A program made the position numbers and the translations under genes. From Vibrio navarrensis (lineage in GTDB: Bacteria > Pseudomonadota > Gammaproteobacteria > Enterobacterales > Vibrionaceae), in contig NZ_CP065218.1 in assembly GCF_015767675.1 (NCBI RefSeq), positions 124,001-188,000 on the forward strand: a DNA stretch of 64,000 bases, read 5' to 3'. Under the pieces are notes generated by a model. The model was given only the letters and a program-made list of their open reading frames with translations. It had not been told where the DNA came from and made no database searches. This document shows, in pieces, positions 36,921 to 46,344 of this stretch (positions are counted from its first letter, which is position 1; each line of letters opens with the position of its first letter).

Positions 36921-37853
36921 TTGTCCTTGATCACACTGGCAACTTGTAACCTTTTGAATTATTTGGCTCCCCCTGGGGCTTTTTACGATTTCAGTAATAT
37001 TCTGACTTTAGAAGAGTGGCAAAAAAAGCAGACTTGGTTAAAGCAAAAGCTGCTGGAGATAAATGCCGATGTGCTCGCGTTTCAGGAAGTCTTCAGCCCA
37101 GACGAGTTACAGCAGTTGTGCCAGACACTTGGCTACGGCCATTTTGCTGTGGTTGATCAGCCCGATGTGAGTGACGAATTTATTTATACTTCCCCTGTGT
37201 TAGCGCTGGCTTCACGCTATCCGCTGCTTTCGGTTGAGCCTGTGGTGCCCGAAAGCCAGCAGTTGACACTGTTGGGTGCAAATGGTGAGTTTACTTTTAG
37301 CCGCACACCACTGCATGCAGTGGTTGATTTTCCCCATCTTGGGCCATGCCACCTTATCGTGGTGCATTTTAAATCTCAACGCCCTACCATGCTCCAAAAT
37401 GGGGCGGATGACGCTCAGATGCGAGTTGCTGGAAGCTGGTTGTCCACCATACAAAGAGGTTGGGAAGCACTACTGCTACGTCAATATCTGGTGGAGATTT
37501 ACCTGAATTCTGAACAGCCCATGGTGGTACTGGGCGATTTTAACACGCACTTAAACAGCATGGATCTGCGCCCTTTGCTCGACACAAGCCAGACGCCGCT
37601 CATGCAAGATATTCGTCAACTTGTCTCTTCTGCCGACACGCAAACTTGGCCGCCAACCCATTATCATGGTGAACTTGGACTGACGATTGACTACATTTTG
37701 CTTTCTGAAGAATTTTTCTCCAGCAATGCCGAGAAAGTGGCTGAAATAAGCCGAATTGCTGTTTGGGATCAACACTTAGTCAGCCCCAATTTTGCCGATG
37801 ATCAGTTCGCCAGCGACCACGCGTTTGTCTCGGTCACTTTGTTATTAACCTAA
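36921..37853 (+). CDS. Endonuclease/exonuclease/phosphatase (EEP) family protein
   Basis: A protein of about 310 residues with EEP motifs: TCNLLNYL at the N-terminus, metal-binding Glu in DVLAFQEVFS, VVHFKS, VLGDFNTH (catalytic Asp/Asn), and the terminal ASDHAFVSVTL with the catalytic His. Members cut DNA, RNA, phosphoinositides or nucleotides, so the substrate cannot be fixed. AGGAG at 36912-36916 suggests a TTG start at 36921 or 36927; the frame is open from 36909. No signal peptide is evident, so it is likely cytoplasmic. Confidence 0.75.
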   Translation: MSLITLATCNLLNYLAPPGAFYDFSNILTLEEWQKKQTWLKQKLLEINADVLAFQEVFSPDELQQLCQTLGYGHFAVVDQPDVSDEFIYTSPVLALASRYPLLSVEPVVPESQQLTLLGANGEFTFSRTPLHAVVDFPHLGPCHLIVVHFKSQRPTMLQNGADDAQMRVAGSWLSTIQRGWEALLLRQYLVEIYLNSEQPMVVLGDFNTHLNSMDLRPLLDTSQTPLMQDIRQLVSSADTQTWPPTHYHGELGLTIDYILLSEEFFSSNAEKVAEISRIAVWDQHLVSPNFADDQFASDHAFVSVTLLLT

Positions 37854-37950
37854 GTTCTGGATAAGAAACTGAGCTAACAGAGAAAATGCTTGCTCGTTCC
37901 CCGCTCTGATCATTCGACCAAGAGTGAACAGATACCTCCAAGTAACGAGC

Positions 37951-38097
37951 ATGGACAAATTAATTGAAACCTTCTGTGGTGTCGATAACTTCTGTCAGTT
38001 GTTTACAAAGAGGGGGAATCCCCCTATATCCGATTTGTCATATCGGACTTCATTGAGCATCATGCAGACCTTCGCGGATCAACGGATTCGTAACTGA
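37951..38097 (+). pseudogene. N-terminal relic of an IS982-type transposase
   Basis: A 48-codon frame starts MDKLIETFCGVDNFCQLF, which is the typical beginning of IS982-family transposases, then loses the family pattern and stops. It lies about 130 bases upstream of the GH19 chitinase gene on the same strand. The similarity is limited to 18 residues. Confidence 0.6.
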
Positions 38098-38230
38098 CAA
38101 TATCGTTATGACATCTATGTAAGCATCATAATTACTTATTTTACTTGTTAATTCTTCGATGATTGTCTTTCCTAAACATCACAATTTATTAAGTGATTAA
38201 TGAAAAATCCATTTAATTGAGGATTAGATT

Positions 38231-40417
38231 TTGCTGAAATCAAATAGAACAAAAGTCGCACTGAGTTTGAGAACAATATTAAAACATGGTGCCATTGCTA
38301 CGCCTGTATTCTTTGCCTTGTCGACCTCGGCTTTTGCCGCCGATGGATTAACACAGTTGCCTTTGAGTAAAGTTCTGGCTGATGAACAAGAGGTTATCGC
38401 CCAGCAGCCAGAATCGTATCAATTGGTCATGGAATCTATTCAAACGCGTGATAACGATACCGTAGAAGCAATTTCACCCAACAGTGTGAATAACCCAGAA
38501 AATGTTAAACGCATAGAAGCAATATTATCCGAAGAAGATTGGAACTATCTTTTTGCCGAGCGAGATCCTGCCTATACCTATTTGAACTTTCTGAAAGCCG
38601 CCGGTAAATATCCAGCATTGTGTGGCAGTTACAGCGACGGCCGCGATTCTGAAGCGATCTGCCGCAAAACCTTAGCCACCATGTTTGCTCATTTCACTCA
38701 GGAAACGGGGGGACATAACGCTTACAGCGAGATCCCACAATGGCGACAGGGTTTGGTTTACCTAAGAGAGATTGGCTGGACAGAAGAGGCTTCGGGTGGG
38801 TACGGTGTGTGTGATACCAATACTTGGCAGGGTGAAGCGTACCCTTGCGGAAGCAATCCCGACGGCACGAATAAAAGCTATTTTGGCCGTGGGTCTAAGC
38901 AGCTCAGTTACAACTATAACTATGGTCCGTTTTCGCAGTCGATTTATGGCAATGTAGAAAAACTGCTAAACGAACCAGAATTGGTGGCCGATACTTGGCT
39001 CAATCTAGCCAGTGCGGTGTTTTTTTATCTGTATCCTCAACCACCGAAGCCAAGCATGTTGCACGTGATCGATGGCACATGGCAGCCGAATGAACATGAC
39101 CGAGCAAGTGGCTTGGTGCCCGGTTTTGGTGTGACGACACAAATTATCAATGGTGGTGTAGAGTGCGGTGGTAGCAGCGAACACGCACAGTCGCAAAATC
39201 GTATTGATTATTATCGCGAGTTTGCCAACTATCTAGATGTGCCTATTGCCCCTGATGAAGTGCTGGGTTGTAAAGGCATGAAACAGTTTGACGAGGCGGG
39301 CGCTGGTGCGCTCAACATCTTCTGGGAGGAAGACTGGAACTGGGATGCCTCCACGCCAGATGGCCGTACTTATAAATGTCAGCTTGTCGCGTATCAAGGA
39401 CCGTACTCTTCATTTATCGAAGGGGATTACACCAAGTGTGTAGAAGATAAGTTTGGTGTTGATGTCTACGACGATCTAGGGGGTAATGTACCACCAACGG
39501 CTAACGCGGGCGCAGACCAAACCATTGATGCCACTAATCCACTGACTATTCACTTATCAGCAGATGGCTCTTCTGATGACCACGAAATCGTCAGCTACCA
39601 ATGGCGCCAAATTGACAGCACGGGCATCAACTTGAACATCACCTCACCAAATACATCTAATACGGATGTGGCGGTTCCAGCTATCTCTCAGGATAGAATA
39701 TTTACCCTTGAGTTAACCGTAACTGATGCGCAAGGAGCGAGCGCGAAGGACAGTGTGAACATCGTCGCTAAGGTTCAAACAGAGAATCAACCGCCAGTGG
39801 TCACTTTAATGGCACCACAACAGGTTGACGAAGGTGACACTAATGTCATCGTAAGTGCCAATATCAACGATGCAGATGATGATGTGTTTGATCTCCAATG
39901 GAGTGTATCAAATGAGGTGGAGTTTACCACTGCAGCAGATGGCCGTTCTATTCAATTAAATGCTCCACAAGTTGATTATGACACGAGTGTTACAGCGACA
40001 TTGCAGGTTATCGACAGCGCACAAAATGAAGTGACGGCGTCAACAACCCTGCTGATACTTGATGTTAGTGGCGGTGGCACAGGCGAAGGTGAATGTGCAA
40101 TGACGGATCCTAATGCTTCACAATATCCAGCTTATAACTCAACTACTGTGTACACAGAAACGAGTGACCCAGTTTCACACCAAGGGTTGGTTTACCAAGC
40201 GAAATGGTGGGTTCAGGGCAGCGAACCATCACCGTCGAATGAAGCTTGGGCTTTATTGAGCGATGCTGAATTACCTTGGGATGTTGACATTGCTTATAAC
40301 GGTGGTGAACAAGTTAACTATGGTGATTCTCGTTGGGAAGCGCAATGGTGGACTCAAGGTGAGCAACCTGGCTATGCGACTGTATGGCAGAATATCGGCC
40401 CCGCAACCTGTCAGTAG
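38231..40417 (+). CDS. Secreted chitinase, GH19, with PKD-like and two chitin-binding modules
   Basis: A 728-residue exported chitinase, family 19, unlike the GH18 enzyme at 12 kb. Order: signal peptide (ending STSAFA about residue 36); GH19 domain about 95-415, with the catalytic Glu in HFTQETGGH (about 158), the SYFGRGSKQLSYNYNYG motif and TQIINGGVECG; two Ig/PKD-like beta domains (about 425-515 and 525-620); then two CBM5/12 modules (about 630-675 and 682-728) with paired Trp (WWVQGSEP, WWTQGEQP). The start is TTG behind TTGAGGATT. GH19 is uncommon in bacteria and often acquired by transfer; IS relics on both flanks support that here. Confidence 0.93.
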   Translation: MLKSNRTKVALSLRTILKHGAIATPVFFALSTSAFAADGLTQLPLSKVLADEQEVIAQQPESYQLVMESIQTRDNDTVEAISPNSVNNPENVKRIEAILSEEDWNYLFAERDPAYTYLNFLKAAGKYPALCGSYSDGRDSEAICRKTLATMFAHFTQETGGHNAYSEIPQWRQGLVYLREIGWTEEASGGYGVCDTNTWQGEAYPCGSNPDGTNKSYFGRGSKQLSYNYNYGPFSQSIYGNVEKLLNEPELVADTWLNLASAVFFYLYPQPPKPSMLHVIDGTWQPNEHDRASGLVPGFGVTTQIINGGVECGGSSEHAQSQNRIDYYREFANYLDVPIAPDEVLGCKGMKQFDEAGAGALNIFWEEDWNWDASTPDGRTYKCQLVAYQGPYSSFIEGDYTKCVEDKFGVDVYDDLGGNVPPTANAGADQTIDATNPLTIHLSADGSSDDHEIVSYQWRQIDSTGINLNITSPNTSNTDVAVPAISQDRIFTLELTVTDAQGASAKDSVNIVAKVQTENQPPVVTLMAPQQVDEGDTNVIVSANINDADDDVFDLQWSVSNEVEFTTAADGRSIQLNAPQVDYDTSVTATLQVIDSAQNEVTASTTLLILDVSGGGTGEGECAMTDPNASQYPAYNSTTVYTETSDPVSHQGLVYQAKWWVQGSEPSPSNEAWALLSDAELPWDVDIAYNGGEQVNYGDSRWEAQWWTQGEQPGYATVWQNIGPATCQ

Positions 40418-40458
40418 CCTTTTGCTTCCATCTCCCAAACAAGAGGGTATATAAACCT

Positions 40459-40560
40459 GGTTCTGTCGCAGTTTTGGATTTAAACGCGGCAGAGCCAATC
40501 TCCATGTTGCCAACACCGACTCCATATTTACCGGGGTGATTCAGGGGGTTCCGTCGCAAA
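40459..40560. repeat. Two directly repeated IS-end-like motifs
   Basis: GGTTCTGTCGCAG (40459-40471) and GGTTCCGTCGCAA (40547-40559) are direct copies 88 bases apart, resembling the terminal sequence of several IS families. With the neighbouring transposase relics they mark an old IS insertion site; the IS family is not identified. Confidence 0.4.
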
Positions 40561-40595
40561 GTGAGTGGCCTGCACCTGCAATACTGGACACTGAA

Positions 40596-40767
40596 TTAAG
40601 CGACATTTTGATTTTCAAAATTAACTTGGCTTAGATACCCAAAAGAGCGCTGTGCCTTCTTGTCCGATTATAATCAACTTCTATGTACTCAAACACTGTA
40701 TGGCGCATCGCCTCTCTCGTCATCATCGGTTCATATTGGATCGCTTCAACTTTCTTGGAGTGGAGGG
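40596..40767 (-). pseudogene. C-terminal relic of an IS3-family transposase, frameshifted
   Basis: The minus strand encodes KVEAIQYEPMMTREAMRHTVFEY then IEVDYNRTRRHSALLG, the C-terminal signature of IS3-family OrfB. The frame then shifts by one base at the GGG run and continues YLSQVNFENQNVA followed by a stop. The rest of OrfB and OrfA is absent. The left edge carries the IS3-like end around 40575-40595. Confidence 0.75.
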
Positions 40768-40886
40768 TTGATGAACAGATGAAGTTTGAAGCCAAAGGAC
40801 CAGCCCATAGTCCCCTTTCTGCGGCGGGCGACACCTTCAAACACTTTGTTTCTTTTGACCCAGATGATGTGGCAAACCTCAATCTT
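40768..40886 (-). pseudogene. Internal relic of an IS982-type transposase
   Basis: The minus strand reads KIEVCHIIWVKRNKVFEG, then GTMGWSFGFKLHLFIN, resembling the catalytic region of IS982-family transposases (KVFKG then MGWFFGFKLHL). It joins the IS3 relic directly near 40767. It lies opposite in orientation to the N-terminal relic on the far side of the GH19 gene, so the two flank it as inverted remnants. Confidence 0.65.
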
Positions 40887-40905
40887 GGGCTTTATTTTAC
40901 CAACA

Positions 40906-41886
40906 CTACATCCTGCGTACGATTTTACGTGGGATCAGCTCAACCCCTGGTTTGTAGCGTTTGGCTGAGGCGTTGAGTGCCAATTCCAGCGCGCTGTCGG
41001 CAATCAGCTCAAACTGTTGTGGTAATGAGTTCACTTTAAACGGCAGAAAATCCAACAAGCGATTATCACCAAACGTGGCCAGTTTTAGCGCGTCAATCAA
41101 CTCCGGCTCTTCGAGAAGCACATCCAGCACACCTTCTAAAAGTGTGTAAGACGTCGTGATGATGGCGTCGGGAACGCGGTTTTGCGCTATCCATAAGCGC
41201 ATAATTCGATAGCCCTCATCGCGATGAAAATGCTCGCCATAGGCAGATTGCACCGTTTTTCCCCACTTGCGCAGCGCCGACTCATACCCTTGGTGACGCT
41301 CACGTGAGATGGTCAACTCTGGCAAAGCGCCAAGCAAACCGATGGTGTGTATCTCATCACTCACTAATGAACTGGTGAGCTCGAATGCCGCGCCAAAATC
41401 TTCACTGACAACGCAACTAAAGTGCTCATCATCTAAAGGACGGTCAAGGGCGATCACTGGCGTGCCCGCTTGCTGCATCTTGAAGTAGTAGTCATTGGCA
41501 TCCGGCATACTGGTCGCGACAAACAGCGCATCAATGCGTCGACTCACCAGCGCTTCCGCCACTTTTTGTTCGGTATCAGGGTCATCGTCAGAACAGCCAA
41601 TCAAAATTTGGTAGCCCGCTTTGCGCGAGTTTTGCTCAAGCAGTTTTGCCAGCCGCGCATAACTGGTGTTTTCGAGATCGGGAATAATCAAACCAAAGGA
41701 TCGCGAGTTCCCTGCTCTTAGGGACGATGCCGCATGATCGGGGCGAAAATTGTACTCTTCCACCACAGCCATCACTTTCATTTGCGTCTTTTCGCTGATC
41801 CGATATTTCTGCGCTTTGCCATTAATGACATAGCTGGCTGTGGTCTTAGATACACCAGCCAACTTGGCGATTTCATCTAGGGTCAT
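40906..41886 (-). CDS. cra: Catabolite repressor/activator Cra (FruR)
   Basis: A LacI-family regulator of 326 residues. The helix-turn-helix is MTLDEIAKLAGVSKTTASYV, followed by the hinge (LRAGNSRSFGLIIPDLENTSYA) as in E. coli Cra; the C-terminal domain binds fructose 1-phosphate. AAGGTGAG before ATG 41886 decides the start over a GTG three codons earlier. It diverges from fruBKA and three operators lie between. In Vibrio this FruR is expected to repress fruBKA until fructose 1-phosphate appears; in E. coli it also affects central carbon flow. Confidence 0.92.
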   Translation of the reverse strand: MTLDEIAKLAGVSKTTASYVINGKAQKYRISEKTQMKVMAVVEEYNFRPDHAASSLRAGNSRSFGLIIPDLENTSYARLAKLLEQNSRKAGYQILIGCSDDDPDTEQKVAEALVSRRIDALFVATSMPDANDYYFKMQQAGTPVIALDRPLDDEHFSCVVSEDFGAAFELTSSLVSDEIHTIGLLGALPELTISRERHQGYESALRKWGKTVQSAYGEHFHRDEGYRIMRLWIAQNRVPDAIITTSYTLLEGVLDVLLEEPELIDALKLATFGDNRLLDFLPFKVNSLPQQFELIADSALELALNASAKRYKPGVELIPRKIVRRM

Positions 41887-41956
41887 TGTTCTCACCTTAA
41901 TCTGTGCGCCGGATCATAGAATCCGCGTCTTGATCTTAAACTCGGTTGAATTATAC

Positions 41957-41994
41957 GCTGAATCGATTCAGTATAAAAGCTGAAAGGATTCAGC
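41957..41994. promoter_or_regulatory. Pair of Cra operators near the cra gene
   Basis: GCTGAATCGATTCAG (41957-41971) is a perfect Cra-type palindrome and GCTGAAAGGATTCAGC (41979-41994) a near copy 22 bases on. They lie 70-110 bases upstream of the cra start and probably give autoregulation. Confidence 0.85.
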
Positions 41995-42097
41995 AAATTT
42001 TGAAAGTTGCCCCAACTCAAGCTTAACGGGACAACAGAGCGCACAGCATAGGTATTCATAGAGAAAGTACCGTTTGCTGAATTTTTTTAAATGACTT

Positions 42098-42113
42098 GCT
42101 GAATCGGTTCAGC
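42098..42113. promoter_or_regulatory. Cra operator upstream of fruB
   Basis: GCTGAATCGGTTCAGC is a full Cra operator, 67-82 bases before the fruB start, where binding would block fruBKA transcription. Confidence 0.88.
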
Positions 42114-42179
42114 TGAAAATACAGCACTAGACTAAGAACCGAACCATGAACGAGTGCCACACAAAGGCTAAGAGGCAAC

Positions 42180-43319
42180 ATGCTTAAACTCAATGAATCA
42201 GATATCACTCTACAACAGAGTGCCGAGAACAAACTGGACGCCATCCGCCACATTGCAGCGGCTTTAACTAGCAAAGGCCTCGTTGCCGAAGGTTATGTAC
42301 AAGGCATGCTCAACCGTGAAGGACAAAACTCAACATTTCTCGGTAACGGCATCGCCATTCCACATGGCACCACCGATACACGTGATTTGGTCAAACAGAC
42401 CGGAGTGGCGGTTTACCACTTCCCACAAGGAGTCGATTGGGGTGATGGCAACACCGCTTATCTGGCGATTGGGATTGCGGCCAAATCCGACGAACACTTA
42501 GGCATTTTGAAGCAACTCACCAAAGTACTCAGCGCAGATGGCGTTGAAGCGCGTTTAAAGCAAGCCTCCACAGCCAAAGAGATCATCGCGCTATTAAATG
42601 GTGAAGTGCAACTTGAAGCGGAATTTGACGCCGCATCTATCCAGTTGCAATTCCCTGCCAGCGATATGGTGCAGATGAGTGCAGTGGCTGGCGGTTTGCT
42701 GAAAAACAGTGGTTGCAGTGATGCCAGTTTTGTTGCGGATTTAGTCACCAAAGCACCAACCCATCTTGGTGGCGGTTTATGGTTGGTCGGCAGCCATGTC
42801 GGTGTCTCTCGCACAGCGGTTTCTTTTGTAACCACAGCCAATCACTGTGAATACAACAACCTGCCAGTTAAAGGTCTGCTGGCGTTTTCTGCCTGTAACG
42901 ATGCGCACCAGCCCATTCTGGCCAACCTTACCCAACTCGTATTCGACAAACAGCAATCGACTCTGCTAAGCGCCAGCGCAGAACAAGTCATCGCGCTGTT
43001 GAAAGGCGAAGAAAGCAACGCGACCAGCGACACATCCAGCGCTGGCAATGTCGCGGTGTTTAAGATCAAAAATGCTCACGGCCTGCATGCCAGACCTGGT
43101 GCGATGTTGGTGGCTGAAGCGAAGAAGTTTGAATCGACGATCAAAGTATCGAACCTCAACGGTGACGGCTCTACCGTCAACGCCAAGAGCTTAATGAAAG
43201 TGATTGCGCTGGGTGTCAAACATGGCCACCAGTTGCAGTTCACCGCAGAAGGCCCAGACGCCCCCCAAGCGCTAGAAGCGATTGGTGCCGCTATCTCATC
43301 AGGCTTGGGTGAAGGCTAA
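42180..43319 (+). CDS. fruB: Fructose PTS multiphosphoryl protein FruB (IIA and FPr domains)
   Basis: A 379-residue soluble PTS protein that accepts phosphate from EI and passes it to FruA. The IIA domain (about 1-145) has its phospho-His in GIAIPHGTTDTR. A middle linker-like domain follows, and the C-terminal HPr-like FPr domain starts about residue 290 with active His in AHGLHARPGAML (residue about 304) and the regulatory Ser-like region KSLMKVIALGV. First gene of fruBKA. The HPr part lets fructose PTS operate without ordinary HPr. Confidence 0.93.
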   Translation: MLKLNESDITLQQSAENKLDAIRHIAAALTSKGLVAEGYVQGMLNREGQNSTFLGNGIAIPHGTTDTRDLVKQTGVAVYHFPQGVDWGDGNTAYLAIGIAAKSDEHLGILKQLTKVLSADGVEARLKQASTAKEIIALLNGEVQLEAEFDAASIQLQFPASDMVQMSAVAGGLLKNSGCSDASFVADLVTKAPTHLGGGLWLVGSHVGVSRTAVSFVTTANHCEYNNLPVKGLLAFSACNDAHQPILANLTQLVFDKQQSTLLSASAEQVIALLKGEESNATSDTSSAGNVAVFKIKNAHGLHARPGAMLVAEAKKFESTIKVSNLNGDGSTVNAKSLMKVIALGVKHGHQLQFTAEGPDAPQALEAIGAAISSGLGEG

Positions 43320-43331
43320 AAGGTGGCGAGC

Positions 43332-44291
43332 ATGAGTAACAAGACCAATAACGTTGTCACCATTACCCTCAATCCAGCGCTTGATCTCACTGGCAGCTTA
43401 GCAGCATTGAATATCGGTTCAGTGAGCTTGGTTAACCAGAGCAGCCTGCACGCTGCGGGCAAAGGGGTTAATGTGGCGAAAGTGCTGAGCGATCTTGGCG
43501 CGAAGGTCACGGTAACCGGGTTTCTTGGCAAAGATAACCCAGAAATGTTTCATCAGCTGTTTAGTGACATTGGTGCGCACGATGAGTTTGTCTATGTCAA
43601 CGGCGCAACTCGCATCAATGTCAAGTTGGTGGAAGCGGATGGCCGCGTGAATGACATCAACTTCCCAGGCGTCACCGTCAGCAGTGAAGACATTTCCGCG
43701 TTCGAACAGACATTGCAGCGCTTGATGGCCGACCATCAGTACTTTGTTTTTGCTGGAAGCTTGCCACAAGGCGTCAGCCCAGAGCAGTGCGCTAAATGGA
43801 TTGCTCTGCTACAAAGCGAAGGCAAAAACGTCCTGTTTGACAGCAGCCGCGCGGCCTTAAAAGCCGGCCTAGAAGCAACACCTTGGCTGATCAAACCCAA
43901 CGATGAAGAGCTCAGCGAGTTTGTCGGTCAACCATTAACTTGCCGAGAAGCCTGCCAAAACGCGGCGCAAAGCTTGGCGGAAAAAGGCATCGCCAACGTG
44001 GTGGTATCGATGGGTGCTGAAGGTGTGATGTGGCTGAATGACCAGCAATGGTTGTGCGCACAGCCACCAAAAATGGCTGTGGTCAGCACCGTTGGTGCGG
44101 GCGATACCCTCGTTGCGGGGCTCTGCTGGGGCCACATGCAACAGATGCCAAAAGCCGAATTATTGAAGTTTGCCACCGCGTTGTCCGCTATGGCGGTCAC
44201 GCAGGTTGGCGTGGGATTAACCAGCCAGCAAGAGTTGGAAAATATACAACAAAGAACGCAAGTTCAACTGCTCTGTACTGAAGCGAACTAA
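43332..44291 (+). CDS. fruK: 1-Phosphofructokinase FruK
   Basis: A 319-residue PfkB-family kinase that turns fructose 1-phosphate into fructose 1,6-bisphosphate. It has TLNPALDLTG at the N-terminus, the substrate motif GKGVNVAKVL, SLPQGV and the anion-hole signature VGAGDTLVAGLCWG near residue 250 with catalytic Asp. AAGGTGG precedes ATG 43332; an in-frame GTG three codons earlier is less likely. It starts 13 bases after fruB. Confidence 0.93.
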   Translation: MSNKTNNVVTITLNPALDLTGSLAALNIGSVSLVNQSSLHAAGKGVNVAKVLSDLGAKVTVTGFLGKDNPEMFHQLFSDIGAHDEFVYVNGATRINVKLVEADGRVNDINFPGVTVSSEDISAFEQTLQRLMADHQYFVFAGSLPQGVSPEQCAKWIALLQSEGKNVLFDSSRAALKAGLEATPWLIKPNDEELSEFVGQPLTCREACQNAAQSLAEKGIANVVVSMGAEGVMWLNDQQWLCAQPPKMAVVSTVGAGDTLVAGLCWGHMQQMPKAELLKFATALSAMAVTQVGVGLTSQQELENIQQRTQVQLLCTEAN

Positions 44292-44327
44292 CGCCAGTGC
44301 AAGCTACGAGACAAGAAGGTTAACAGT

Positions 44328-46073
44328 ATGAAAATTGCAATTATCACTGCCTGCCCTAGTGGCGTCGCAAACAGCATCATCGCTGCCGGATTGCTAGAAA
44401 AAGCGGCTAAAGCCCTGAACTGGGATGCCAGCATTGAATGTCAATCAACGGTAATGGACTCCGCTACACTGACCGAGCAGCAAATCGCCGCCGCCGAAGT
44501 GGTGGTTATCGCCGCCAATACGGAGGTGGATGACCGCCGCTTCGTCGGTAAAAAAGTCTATCGCGCTTCGATAGATCAAGTTACCAGCGATGCTGGTGCC
44601 TTTCTACAAACCGCCGCCAGTCAAGCGCAGTTGCTTGAGAAAGCGTCGGTGACCACCAGCCAAACGGCACCCGCGGCAGCAACTAAGAAAATTGTCGCTA
44701 TCACCGCTTGCCCAACTGGCGTCGCTCATACATTTATGGCGGCAGAAGCGTTAGAAGAAGAAGGCAAACGTCGTGGACACCAAATCAAAGTGGAAACTCG
44801 CGGCTCTGTCGGCGCGAAAAACCAACTTACCACACAAGAGATTGCAGAAGCGGATCTGGTGATCATCGCCGCCGATATCGAAGTGCCATTAGAGCGTTTC
44901 AACGGCAAAAAAATGTACCGCACAAAAACGGGTCCAGCGCTGAAGAAAACTGGCGAAGAGATGGACAAAGCGTTTGCTCAAGCCACTGTTTATCAGCATT
45001 CTGGCTCCGCCAACGCCTCTTCTGAGACAGAAGAGAAAAAAGGCGTGTACAAACACCTGATGACTGGCGTGTCGCACATGCTGCCTGTGGTTGTCGCGGG
45101 TGGTTTGATCATCGCCCTCTCTTTCGTCTTTGGTATCGAAGCATTTAAAGAAGAAGGGACCTTAGCCGCTGCCCTGATGACGATTGGTGGTGGCTCCGCT
45201 TTCGCCCTGATGATCCCAGTTTTGGCGGGCTTTATCGCTTTCTCTATCGCCGACCGCCCAGGGCTTGCACCGGGCCTTATCGGTGGCATGCTGGCAAGTT
45301 CGACAGGCGCTGGCTTCCTTGGTGGTATTGCAGCCGGCTTTATTGCAGGTTACTCGGCGAAATTCATTGCCGACAAAGTTCAGTTGCCACAGTCGATGGA
45401 AGCGCTGAAACCCATTTTAATCATCCCGTTTATCGCCAGCTTAATCACCGGCCTCACCATGATCTACATCGTCGGCGGCCCTGTCTCTGGCATCATGAGC
45501 GCCATGACTGAGTTCTTAAATAACATGGGTTCAGCCAACGCAGTGCTGCTGGGTGTGATCCTTGGCGCGATGATGTGTTTCGACCTAGGTGGTCCGGTGA
45601 ATAAAGCGGCATACACTTTTGGTGTCGGTCTACTGGCTTCACAAACTTACGCGCCAATGGCGGCCATTATGGCGGCGGGCATGGTGCCAGCGCTGGGTAT
45701 GGGCTTGGCGACCTTCCTCGCTCGTGACAAATTTGAGCCAAGCGAGCGTGAAGCGGGTAAAGCCTCCTTTGTACTTGGCCTGTGCTTTATCTCTGAAGGT
45801 GCGATTCCATTTGCAGCGAAAGATCCAATGCGTGTCATCCCCGCTTGTATGGCTGGCGGCGCATTGACTGGAGCTCTTTCTATGCTGTTTGGCGCGAAGC
45901 TGATGGCACCTCACGGCGGCTTGTTTGTTCTACTGATCCCTAACGCGATCACACCGGTACTGATGTACTTAGTCGCGATTGCTGCGGGTACCGCGCTGAC
46001 TGGCTTTGGCTACGCGTTTCTCAAAAACCGCACTGAGCAAAAAGAAGCAGCAACCGCACCATCCAACGCTTGA
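44328..46073 (+). CDS. fruA: Fructose PTS permease FruA (IIB'-IIB-IIC)
   Basis: A 581-residue membrane permease that imports fructose as fructose 1-phosphate. Two IIB-type domains are in tandem: the N-terminal one (ACPSGVANS) lacks a typical second half and is the IIB' domain, while the second keeps the phospho-Cys motif ACPTGVAHTFMAAEAL at about residues 128-143. The IIC domain (about 240-570) has ten or so helices with GGLIIALSFVFGIEAF and FDLGGPVNKAAYTFGVGLL. Length and order match E. coli FruA. Last gene of the operon. Confidence 0.94.
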   Translation: MKIAIITACPSGVANSIIAAGLLEKAAKALNWDASIECQSTVMDSATLTEQQIAAAEVVVIAANTEVDDRRFVGKKVYRASIDQVTSDAGAFLQTAASQAQLLEKASVTTSQTAPAAATKKIVAITACPTGVAHTFMAAEALEEEGKRRGHQIKVETRGSVGAKNQLTTQEIAEADLVIIAADIEVPLERFNGKKMYRTKTGPALKKTGEEMDKAFAQATVYQHSGSANASSETEEKKGVYKHLMTGVSHMLPVVVAGGLIIALSFVFGIEAFKEEGTLAAALMTIGGGSAFALMIPVLAGFIAFSIADRPGLAPGLIGGMLASSTGAGFLGGIAAGFIAGYSAKFIADKVQLPQSMEALKPILIIPFIASLITGLTMIYIVGGPVSGIMSAMTEFLNNMGSANAVLLGVILGAMMCFDLGGPVNKAAYTFGVGLLASQTYAPMAAIMAAGMVPALGMGLATFLARDKFEPSEREAGKASFVLGLCFISEGAIPFAAKDPMRVIPACMAGGALTGALSMLFGAKLMAPHGGLFVLLIPNAITPVLMYLVAIAAGTALTGFGYAFLKNRTEQKEAATAPSNA

Positions 46074-46110
46074 ACCTTGATGCGCTAAATCCCCCCGATT
46101 TGGCCTTTCA

Positions 46111-46139
46111 CACCTCCCCATGCGGGAGGTGTTTTTTTT
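46111..46139 (+). terminator. Terminator after fruA
   Basis: CACCTCCC, CATGC, GGGAGGTG hairpin followed by TTTTTTTT, 37 bases after the stop codon. Confidence 0.9.
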
Positions 46140-46344
46140 ATCCGTTACACCTTCAGCCCTCAGTGTCCATAACCCTAACTTATGGGCAAATAACCTACTA
46201 TTTGGCTATCAACCTAGCCAACGCTTAAATGTGACTCAATTTTGAGACATTGCATTTCTCTGACAAATCAATACTTGCACTACTCCTCACTTTCCATAAA
46301 ATGCACAGCGTTTTATTACAAATAACAAAACGGATAACAATATA

